DNA from: Maribacter cobaltidurans | Lineage (GTDB): Bacteria; Bacteroidota; Bacteroidia; Flavobacteriales; Flavobacteriaceae | NCBI RefSeq assembly: GCF_002269385.1 | Contig: NZ_CP022957.1 | Location: 2,785,001 to 2,849,000 of the forward strand | Reading direction: 5' to 3' | Length of the DNA stretch: 64,000 bases | Part shown: in pieces, positions 8,270-16,200 of the stretch | Numbering within the stretch: the stretch's first letter is position 1 | Layout of the letters: each line of letters begins with the position of its first letter | Translations under genes and position numbers: made by a program | The notes under the pieces: generated by a model | Told to the model about the DNA's origin: nothing | What the model saw: only the letters and a program-made list of their open reading frames with translations | The model's database searches: none

Positions 8270-9082
8270 TCAGACTTTCATGCCTCGGCTGCGTGACTTT
8301 TTTTTTTCGCCGGGGTTGACCTCAAGCTTTTTGGCCTTTTCCAATTCGACTTTTTTGGTAATAAAGGTCTGCCTGCGAGGGGTCCAGGATACCAAATACG
8401 GTTTGTTCCCGTGGACCTTGCTCTTGATGACCATTTCTAGTTCCTGGCCTCTGTTCAGCGCATCGGCCTGTTTTGCGGTCAACTTTGACCCATAAAATTT
8501 GGTGTTCGTAGAAAGTGCCGGTTTGGTACGGATATCCTTTAGCTTTGGCTCGTAATAAGCCAGTTTTTGGAACACTTCGCCGTCGTTGGTGCTTCCCTGG
8601 AACAGGACAAACTCCTTTTTGTCCACCATGCGCTCGAACTCATCGGCACTGAAACTATGGTTATAGGCCCATGCATCGTCCAAGGTTACCTTTTCATTTC
8701 TACGGTACTGGACGTCCAATCTGGTACCCAAGTTCCGGTCATAGACCATCTGTATCATTTTGGCACTTTCCTTGAGCTCGCCCTCGGAGATATAGGTGGA
8801 CTCGTGGAAATACTCCTGTCCCTCGGTCAGATTCGTGCGTACATTCGGGGCGAGCTTCTTATAACTGATGTACTGCCCCTCCAATTGTTCCCTGACATCC
8901 CGATAGGCGAATTTCTGGTCCATGGATTCGATGGGTTCAAACCATTTCTTGTTTCTCGTCAGTTTGAACGACTGCCCATCATTGGTCATAACGGATACTT
9001 TTCCGTCCTTTTCTCCGGTTACGGTCGCTCGCTGCCACCGTTGGTTCACTTTTACGAAAACCTTCTCTGCTTGTTTTTCCAT
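8270..9082 (-). CDS. DUF3945/DUF4099-like mobile-element protein
   Basis: A 270-residue hydrophilic protein with a C-terminal segment FYGSKLTAKQADALNRGQELEM, then SWTPRRQTFITK and a Lys/Arg-rich tail. The TAKQADALNRGQ pattern is characteristic of DUF3945/DUF4099-type proteins found next to primases and topoisomerases in Bacteroidetes conjugative elements. The first 60 residues (VFVKVNQRWQRATVTGEKDGKVSVMT) read like a small beta-barrel. Function is unknown; a role in DNA processing during transfer is inferred from neighbours. It has its own terminator at 8223-8251 and a repeated leader motif upstream. Confidence 0.7.
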   Translation of the reverse strand: MEKQAEKVFVKVNQRWQRATVTGEKDGKVSVMTNDGQSFKLTRNKKWFEPIESMDQKFAYRDVREQLEGQYISYKKLAPNVRTNLTEGQEYFHESTYISEGELKESAKMIQMVYDRNLGTRLDVQYRRNEKVTLDDAWAYNHSFSADEFERMVDKKEFVLFQGSTNDGEVFQKLAYYEPKLKDIRTKPALSTNTKFYGSKLTAKQADALNRGQELEMVIKSKVHGNKPYLVSWTPRRQTFITKKVELEKAKKLEVNPGEKKKSRSRGMKV

Positions 9083-9095
9083 TTTTCAAGTTTTA

Positions 9096-9175
9096 AATTA
9101 AGGATTAATAAACAATTGTTAACTTTGTAATTCTGGATATGACATTTCCATTTTTCATGTCCGGAATTAAGGATT
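9096..9175 (-). promoter_or_regulatory. Duplicated leader motif AATCCTTAATT before the DUF3945-like gene
   Basis: Two similar segments, each reading AATCCTTAATT followed about 10-15 bases later by a GAAAAATGG-type start context, lie at 9096-9106 and 9165-9175 (minus strand). The upstream copy precedes ATG 9158, which opens a 17-codon frame (MKNGNVISRITKLTIVY) ending at 9105. The downstream copy precedes the real gene at 9082. The same 11 bases recur at 2194-2204 and at 21660-21670. It may be a shared 5' leader or translation signal of the element. Confidence 0.4.
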
Positions 9176-9178
9176 GAA

Positions 9179-9196
9179 GGGGGCGGGAGCGCCCCC
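9179..9196. terminator. Hairpin 3' of the degenerate TOPRIM gene
   Basis: GGGGGCG, loop GGAG, CGCCCCC forms a 7-bp all-GC-rich stem just beyond the stop at 9202. The T-run is better on the plus side (TTTATTTAT) than on the minus side, so it may act in either direction or as an RNA stabiliser. Confidence 0.5.
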
Positions 9197-9201
9197 TTTA
9201 T

Positions 9202-10413
9202 TTATACGGCCATCCTAAAGGCCTTTAATTTTTCGGTTCCACCATAGACCCCGTTCTTTTCGAACTCCAACCTCCAATTGGCGTGTACGGGCTTAACGAT
9301 CTCAACGGTCTTGTCCATATAGTTTCGGTAATAGCTCCAGAGAAAATAGCGAAGTGCGTTGACCTCAAAGGGAATGCGACAGGATACCCATTGTTTTTCC
9401 TTGGTCAACACGATGCTCTTCCTGTTCAAAAGGGATTGGTCGGGAACTTTGTTGTATTTGACATACTCCTTTGCCAAGCTCCCGTTGTATTTCAGTACCT
9501 CATTGTGCAGCTTGGCCAACGGTTTCTGCCCTTCGGGATCGAACCGAACGGCCAAATGGTCCTTGCCCACCCTAAACAAAAAACGCGAATCGTTGATAAA
9601 GGAAATGAGCATAAGGTCATGGATATAACCTTCGATCTTGGATGATCCGGTAAAACTGAGCACCATTTTTTTCAGTTTCGTACGCTTCAGAATCTGTACC
9701 AGTAATTTCGAGGTGTCATAATTGATGTTGGATACCGTGAGATAGACCACATCCTCCAATCGGAACCTTCGATGAAAGGCCATGGCCTCCATAGGGTTGC
9801 GGAGTACCACCAAATGCTTGATGGTATCGGGTACCTTACTGAACCAAACCGATTTGGAAATATCGCTTTCCGCTATCAGGGAAAGTTTCCCATCCTTGTC
9901 CATGGCATACCCTGTAAGGGCGTTGGCCAAGTTTCGATAAGGGAAATACAACTGGCCTTCCGCATTTTCGTAGATACGATCTTGGAAAATGTCGGAACTG
10001 TCGCCCCCTAGGCTTTTCGGCCTTAGGGAAAGTTCCTCGTTGAGCGTTTCAAAATGGTTGAAACCGATGTCAACAATTTCAAGTGAATTTTTGGAGCCGT
10101 TATTTAGAAAAAATTCCGGCTTTTTTTCAAGCTCTGTATAGAAATCCTCGATTTTGGCCCACAGACCCGTTCTCGCCTCTGCATCCGTTCGGGAAAGCCG
10201 TTCCAATATAAAGTCAAAAGCGGTCAGTTTTGTCTTGGGTCCGCTCGGTTTGTAATATCGATATCCGAGCTCGGTCCTTATGACGATATACTGCTCCTTC
10301 CCGATTTGGTAGCATATAAAGGTACCCGTCTTTCGCTGCACCACAAGTCCAAAATAATCCATTAGGGCCGGTAGATCCAGCGTTGCATCAAATTTTCGCC
10401 ATGTGTTATTCAT
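9202..10413 (-). CDS. Degenerate TOPRIM-like protein, paralogue of the primase-like gene
   Basis: About 403 residues from ATG 10413 (MNNTWRKFDATLDLP). It follows the layout of the TOPRIM protein at 6763-8055, but the key acidic residues are gone: VCVESGFDAMAYH corresponds to LVVLRNPMEAMAFHRRF (Glu replaced by Arg), and FDHDIEGMRYDLILLSHWIN to FTGSSKIEGYIHDLMLISFIN (DxD replaced). So it probably binds DNA or protein but should not catalyse TOPRIM chemistry. I chose 10413 rather than the upstream ATG at 10440 because a good promoter -7 element ends at 10450, only about 10 bases before 10440. The gene is not recognised by name. Confidence 0.65.
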   Translation of the reverse strand: MNNTWRKFDATLDLPALMDYFGLVVQRKTGTFICYQIGKEQYIVIRTELGYRYYKPSGPKTKLTAFDFILERLSRTDAEARTGLWAKIEDFYTELEKKPEFFLNNGSKNSLEIVDIGFNHFETLNEELSLRPKSLGGDSSDIFQDRIYENAEGQLYFPYRNLANALTGYAMDKDGKLSLIAESDISKSVWFSKVPDTIKHLVVLRNPMEAMAFHRRFRLEDVVYLTVSNINYDTSKLLVQILKRTKLKKMVLSFTGSSKIEGYIHDLMLISFINDSRFLFRVGKDHLAVRFDPEGQKPLAKLHNEVLKYNGSLAKEYVKYNKVPDQSLLNRKSIVLTKEKQWVSCRIPFEVNALRYFLWSYYRNYMDKTVEIVKPVHANWRLEFEKNGVYGGTEKLKAFRMAV

Positions 10414-10449
10414 ATTTGTAAAAATTACATATATTTGCAATAATTACTA

Positions 10450-10479
10450 CAAATATAAATAAAATTTGTAACAATCAAA
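10450..10479 (-). promoter_or_regulatory. Bacteroidetes-type promoter for the degenerate TOPRIM gene
   Basis: On the minus strand TTTG (10476-10479) is followed by 18 bases and TATATTTG (10450-10457), matching the Bacteroidetes consensus TTTG / TAnnTTTG. It points left to the gene starting at 10413. The 10414-10511 gap is a divergent promoter region; a TATATTTG at 10430-10437 on the plus strand could serve the M23 gene but lacks a well-placed -33 element. Confidence 0.65.
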
Positions 10480-10511
10480 ATTTTGTCAAGATTCTTCGCA
10501 ATAAATTCGTT

Positions 10512-11306
10512 ATGAGCACATGGAAGAACATTAAAAAATCTTCGATCGGTTGGATAAAGGGATACGCCCAAAAAGTGGGCGGCATCACCAATTCCACGGA
10601 TAGCGGTCATTTTACCCCACAGAACAGCAGTTACTGGATTTTTGTCGGGGTGTTCTTTCTTTGTATCGCCGCCAATCGATTTTTTTACAATAATCCCCAA
10701 AATACCAAAGACCTTGGAAAGCTAACAAGGCAAATAAAGAAACCCATGACCGAGGAATCAAGGGAAGACCTGATCTATCAACGGCTCAACGAATTATTGC
10801 ACGACTTGGAAAATTTCGAGCAAATGGACCGGTTAAAACCGTTTTTGCCCTTGCGCCCGGAAATCTTGGACAGTGTGCCCTCGACGGTTCCCCTGTTCCG
10901 GGAGCACTATGTTCTCTCAAGTTCCTATGGAAACCGGCACCATCCCATCCATCGGGTCACAAGGAAACATTTTGGGGTCGATTTGGCGGCGGAAAAGGAT
11001 ACCCCGATCTATTGTACCGCTGCCGGAAGGGTGGCCCATATCGAAAATGATCCCAACGGGCATGGCCTGCACGTTATCATTTCACATGCCTATGGTTTCA
11101 GTACCCTATACGGGCATATGGAATCCGTGGCGGTCGAACTCGGGGAAGCACTCGATGCCCACGATTTTATCGGAACCGTTGGGAGTACGGGGATTTCCAC
11201 TGGGACACATCTGCATTACGAGGTCATTAAGGACGGAAACAGAATAAATCCAGCACCTTCCTTCAATATGAAATATGAGGTGTATTCCAATTTAAAAATC
11301 GATTGA
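10512..11306 (+). CDS. M23-family (LytM) peptidase of the conjugative element
   Basis: A 264-residue zinc endopeptidase expected to cut peptidoglycan cross-links. A single N-terminal membrane helix (YWIFVGVFFLCIAANRFFY, about residues 37-57) anchors it, followed by a helical spacer and a LytM domain from about residue 130. The metal ligands are visible: SSSYGNRHHPIHR, HFGVDLAAEKDTP and THLHYEV. Carried on an ICE, it likely opens the cell wall for the mating channel, the role lytic enzymes play in type IV secretion. It is the first gene of a plus-strand run that continues to 18294 with short gaps. Confidence 0.85.
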   Translation: MSTWKNIKKSSIGWIKGYAQKVGGITNSTDSGHFTPQNSSYWIFVGVFFLCIAANRFFYNNPQNTKDLGKLTRQIKKPMTEESREDLIYQRLNELLHDLENFEQMDRLKPFLPLRPEILDSVPSTVPLFREHYVLSSSYGNRHHPIHRVTRKHFGVDLAAEKDTPIYCTAAGRVAHIENDPNGHGLHVIISHAYGFSTLYGHMESVAVELGEALDAHDFIGTVGSTGISTGTHLHYEVIKDGNRINPAPSFNMKYEVYSNLKID

Positions 11307-11316
11307 AACGATAGCC

Positions 11317-12576
11317 ATGAAATCGTACCGTACTATTCGCAATTTCGTTAAACTCTTCCACAGGGTCAAAAATTTGGTGTCTCAATTTTTGGATCCCGAC
11401 TTCAGTACATTTAAAGAATTTGAATTTAAGGCCGTTCCGACCGATCAATTGAACGATCTCAGAAAACTGCGATATGTACGCGATCTCAAATTGGCCGAAT
11501 CGGGTTTTATCAATACGGCACTGAAAGAGCAATTGGCCCTTTTAAAAAGTGAAAACCGGCTGTTCCAAAAAGACCGGAATATAACCCCCGTTGGTCGGAT
11601 TTCCATCCATGAAAACGAAAATAAGTTGATGAAACTATTATTGGGATATCATAAGATAGAAAATAGGACTTATATATCCTTTACCCATGTGAACAATTGT
11701 CCGGTCTGGCACAACAATACCATTTCGCTACTAAAGGAAAGGGTTCAACACCTGTATCCTTCCAGATCCGATCATTTGTTTATGAAGCACAGGTATTTCC
11801 AAAGGGATGTCGACCATTTGGATATGCAGACCAAAAACAGGCTGCTCCACCTTTTCAACGATACTTTACGAAATATGTACTCGTACAATCGGCATCTGCA
11901 AAATGGCATCCGGCCTATGGTGCCCCCGGTCGGTAAACTACCGAAATTATCCAAAACATTGCCTATTCAGGTCGAACAAGGTTTGGATGGACTTTTCGTT
12001 CCTGCAACCCTAGGAAAAAACGTTGTCGTACTGGTGCCCTATCTAAAAGTCGCCAATGAAAAAAATCGCCTATATCTCTCGGTAGGCGAATTCCGCACAT
12101 TACTTGGACAAAAATCAATAACCTTTTTGGCCGAGACCAAATACGGCGTTTCCCTAGGCATTCATGGGAACAGATTATTCCTAAAGGCTACGGACAGTGT
12201 GGGAGGTATCGATGTTTTAAAGCAATGGACATTGCTGGATGATTTTTTGGAATCCAAAAACGTCCCGAAACGGTTAAAGTACGAGGTCGTCAAAAACCTT
12301 ATTGAGAAGAAGGACTATCTCATAGATGTGGACAAGATTCCCTTGCGGCAGACCAACGATACCCTACTGCTAAAAAAGCATTACGGTTCGGGCAAAACCT
12401 ACTTTGCATTGTCGAAAAACGGCAAGAAACCAGAACTCAAGGAATATAGGCCCATTGCCAATCTAAAAAGTAAACATCCCGAATACTACCATAGCTATAG
12501 GGAATATATGAACCGTACCAATGTCTTGGAACCATTGGGGACAAAGAAAAAAAGACAAATTAAAATTTCCATTTGA
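11317..12576 (+). CDS. Unknown element protein, 419 residues
   Basis: No family recognised. The N-terminal 60 residues are basic and helical (FVKLFHRVKNLVSQFLDPDF), the middle contains YISFTHVNNCPVWHNNTISLLKERVQ and a Pro-rich turn (MVPPVGKLPKL), and the C-terminal part is Lys-rich, ending KKKRQIKISI. There is no signal peptide or membrane helix. It lies 10 bp after the M23 peptidase and 3 bp before the next small gene, so it belongs to the same operon. The high Lys/Arg content suggests nucleic-acid contact. Confidence 0.6.
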   Translation: MKSYRTIRNFVKLFHRVKNLVSQFLDPDFSTFKEFEFKAVPTDQLNDLRKLRYVRDLKLAESGFINTALKEQLALLKSENRLFQKDRNITPVGRISIHENENKLMKLLLGYHKIENRTYISFTHVNNCPVWHNNTISLLKERVQHLYPSRSDHLFMKHRYFQRDVDHLDMQTKNRLLHLFNDTLRNMYSYNRHLQNGIRPMVPPVGKLPKLSKTLPIQVEQGLDGLFVPATLGKNVVVLVPYLKVANEKNRLYLSVGEFRTLLGQKSITFLAETKYGVSLGIHGNRLFLKATDSVGGIDVLKQWTLLDDFLESKNVPKRLKYEVVKNLIEKKDYLIDVDKIPLRQTNDTLLLKKHYGSGKTYFALSKNGKKPELKEYRPIANLKSKHPEYYHSYREYMNRTNVLEPLGTKKKRQIKISI

Positions 12577-12579
12577 ACC

Positions 12580-12894
12580 ATGCTTTTTGAGATAACGATT
12601 TTGGACACAAATGGCCGTCCCTTACTACGGGATGCTTTCCTTATGGAAAGTATTACCACATTGATGGATTTTACCTCAGAAGTATTAAAACCATTGAGCC
12701 AAAGCACCGAGAAAAAGGCCTTTGAGCTTTTCATCCGCTGCGAAAAGGGTCGACACGTTTTCCATCGCTTCGATTCACTTGACGGCGTGATACTGTTCAA
12801 GAACGCCTTGTACGAACACCTTATCGAATTGAACGAAACTCCAAATCGAAACATTGAAAGCACAATTGATTTTATACTGTCAAACAAACCTTAA
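12580..12894 (+). CDS. Unknown small element protein, 104 residues
   Basis: A small soluble protein starting MLFEITILDTNGRPLLRD. Predicted beta-alpha mix, with the segment AFELFIRCEKGRHVFHRFDSLDGVILFKNALYEHL. Not recognised. It starts 3 bp after the preceding gene stops and is followed after 12 bp by another small gene, so it is part of the operon leading to the large methylase-helicase. It could be an accessory subunit of that enzyme; position only. Confidence 0.55.
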   Translation: MLFEITILDTNGRPLLRDAFLMESITTLMDFTSEVLKPLSQSTEKKAFELFIRCEKGRHVFHRFDSLDGVILFKNALYEHLIELNETPNRNIESTIDFILSNKP

Positions 12895-12906
12895 AAAATA
12901 CAATCC

Positions 12907-13272
12907 ATGACACAGGAAGAACTCTTACTTACTTCGGAAACCCAAAGGTTCCGAACTGAACATCCGGAAACGATCAAGGACTGGGAGCGCCAGCTTGCCA
13001 ATGGGGAATGTGGTCCCGACCTTCATTTTTGTTTTTACGCGTTGGAGGCTTATCCGAACCTGACCGCCCGTTTGGATGCTGCGGAATACCGTTTTGATTT
13101 TGCCATCAATGCCTATATCCTGCACGCCAAATTACAGGGGCAGTTTCTTGAGGACGGCCACATTGGGCCCCTTGCGCTGGAGCATGCCAATGAAGCCCTG
13201 TCGGATATCTATCGGGCCTTGAACGAAAAAGACCCCGAGGGAAAGGCGGCCATCCTGAAATCGCTTCAATAA
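12907..13272 (+). CDS. Unknown small element protein, 121 residues
   Basis: A soluble, mostly helical acidic protein (MTQEELLLTSETQRFRTEHPETIKDW..., then a helix pair around YRFDFAINAYILHAKLQG and ALEHANEALSDIYRAL). Not recognised; Bacteroidetes conjugative elements often carry small helical DUFs at this spot. It ends 6 bp before the large methylase-helicase gene, so co-expression with that enzyme is likely. Confidence 0.55.
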   Translation: MTQEELLLTSETQRFRTEHPETIKDWERQLANGECGPDLHFCFYALEAYPNLTARLDAAEYRFDFAINAYILHAKLQGQFLEDGHIGPLALEHANEALSDIYRALNEKDPEGKAAILKSLQ

Positions 13273-13278
13273 TTCGGG

Positions 13279-16200
13279 ATGAAACAGGAACATTTGGCTC
13301 AGATCGTTGCCTTGATAAAGGCATCGAATCCCAAAAACTATTATATCAACAATTCCGGACTTGCCAAGTTGGGGGAGCTGTTGTTCTATCCTGCATCTGG
13401 GAAGGAAAAACAGGGGCAACAATTGCTGCAAACCCTTGAACAGGCCTTCCCGGAGACCTTCAGGGGAATTCTGGCTTCGTTGCGGCGGTACCATCTGACC
13501 AGTTACTATACCCCCAAGACCCTTATCGAATATAAAATCGGTCTTCTAAAAAAGAACGGGTTCGAACCCAAGACCATACTGGAGCCCTCGGCGGGCAATG
13601 GGGCCTATGTGCAGGAATTGAAAAAGGCGTTTCCCGAAGCCCAAATCACGGCTTTGGAACCCGATATCCTATCGTTTGAAATCCTTAAGGCCAATAACCA
13701 AAAAGACGACCGTGTAACCGTACTGAACACCACTTTTGAGGATTTTTTTCTGGATCAAGGGGAAAAGACCCGTTTCGATCTGGTCATGACCAATATCCCT
13801 TTTGGGGACATTCCCATCACCAAGGCCTATCGACACGATTACCTGACGGAAGGTCCGCTCAAGAATGTGGGCAATTATTTTAATTTTTATGCCCCAAAGA
13901 TGGTACGCCATGGGGGAATCACGGCCTTGGTTACCTCTTCCGCCTTTGCCGAGCGAAGTGCCTACAATGATTTTAGGGAGTCTATATTATTGGATAACGA
14001 CTTGCTCCTGGCCAACCGTTTCAACACGGACTTGTTCACCAACGAGGGCACCAAGGTCGTATCCGATCTATTGTTGTACCGTAGGACTTCCAACAAAAAA
14101 ACGCTGTCCGCCGACGAAATGGATTTTGCGGAAACCGAAGCCGTTGAACTGGAAGGTCAATCCTTTCTGACCAATCGTTTTTTCAAGAACAATCCGGGAA
14201 ATGTTCACGGTACGCCCAAGCTCGGCTTTTTCCACAACAGGCCAAGCATTATTGTTGAACCTAACGAAATATCCCTGTCGAATTTTCTGGAAGGACAATC
14301 CGATGGTTTCAAGTTCGAGGTCGGTCAGGCACCTTTAGATATACCGAAAAAACCGGAACCCTTGCCAAAGGAGGCCATAGCCGAGGAACAAACGGCAGCA
14401 CCACCAACGCCTCCTATCGTCGATACGGTTTTACCTCCGATTGCCTTGCACGATAAAGAAGCCAAACAATACTCCCGATTGTTTTTTGGTACCTACAATT
14501 TTAACAAGAAGGGCGAAGTTTTGTTTTACACCGACCCACAGCGCACAAGAAAGGTACCCCATAAAATCAGGGAATTGGTGGCGGACTATGCCCGTATGCG
14601 GAACGAGCTCGTACTGCTCAACCTCAATATCGAAAAAAGGGAACTTCCGGAGCAAGAAGTTGCCCGACGCTTCCAGGACTTGGACTACCAATTGGACACC
14701 TTCCATTTTAAGTGGGGATTCCTAAAGGGGCATCTCATATTTCTGAAGGACGACCATTATTTCGAGCAGGTCCGCCAACAGTTTGAGAAAAAGGAGGATG
14801 GAAAGGGCTATGGCAAAAATCCGTCGTTCACCTTGAAACGATTTCTAAAGGCTCCCCGCGCCAAAACCAAACCCGATGAAACCGCTTCTGCTGAAATTGG
14901 CACAGATACATCCGACTCAAAGGAACCCAGATTCGAGAATCCCGAACAAATGGCGCGCTACCAATTTGACCATAACGGACAGCTCGATATAGCAGCCATC
15001 ACAAGAGCCTTTAAGACCAACGAAAAGGAACTGTTGCTGAACGGGCTGGAAACCCGCTCCCTTTTTCTAGAGCCCGATAGGGAATCCGAAACGGGCTATG
15101 CAGTGGTGCCCTATTTCCTATTTTCGAGTGGCTATATCCAGGATAAGATCGAGTATGTCGGGAACCATCCTCCACCATTCGAAATCGAAACGGAAAAAAT
15201 GGAACGGGCATTGACGGAACTGCTTCCCGCAAAGTTGGACCTGGACGATATCGAGTTCAATTTCGAAAGCCATTTTATTCCTATTTCCGCAAAAGAGTCC
15301 TTTTTGGAGGAACTCATAGGCGAGAAGGTACAGATCAATATGGCGCAGTTCAACTCCACCTTGACCTTGATGTTCCCAAGGGACTTTAACCAAGAGGCCC
15401 ACGAACGCTTCAGTGTGGTGCTCCACCATGAGGTCAAGGCGAACTATAAACGGATATTGCAACATTTCGCGGAAAATAGGTATCCGGTCATTTTCACTTC
15501 GTACAAGGACCGATCGGGAAAGACCATTAGGAAATTGGACAAGGATGCCACCTTGATGGCCCAAAATCTTTACGAGGAGCTGCAGCTCCACTTCAAGTCC
15601 TTTATCGAAGGGCGGCAAGAGTTGAAGGCCACCATTGAGAACAACTATTACCAGGCCTTTTTGGCCGATGTCAATATCACGGTGCCCAAGGGATGGCTCA
15701 CCTTTCCCGATACCTTGGTCTACCCGCCCTACCAACATCAGATTGACTCCACCCTCTTCGGTCTTACTAGGGGTAGTGCCCTGAACGATCATCAGGTCGG
15801 CAAGGGCAAGACCCTCTCCATGGCCATGCTGGCCCATAAACTGAAACAGCACGGGAAGAGCAGGAGAACCCTGCTACTGACCTTAAAAAGCGTGGCTCCC
15901 CAGATCGAGGCCGAGATCAGGGCCAATTTTCCCCAACTGAACATCCTCCGATTGAGTTCCAAGAACATGGCCAAGGGCAAAAGGGCCAAGACCTTGAAAA
16001 CGATTAAAAACCACAGGGCCATTGACCTGATCATCGCCGAGCACGGCCACTTAAAGCAGATTCCCAAATCAAGGCAGTTCGTCCTGGATATCCTCGGCGA
16101 AAAAATAGATATGATCGAACAGGACCTACAAACGGCAAGGGAATATGGAAATATCAAGGAATCCAAGAAACTGATCAAGGGCCTGATCAAAAGGAAGGAG

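Noticed and set aside
15118..15852. Minus-strand frames inside the methylase-helicase gene
   Set aside because: The plus strand carries a single uninterrupted 1671-codon frame with methylase and helicase motifs across the region.
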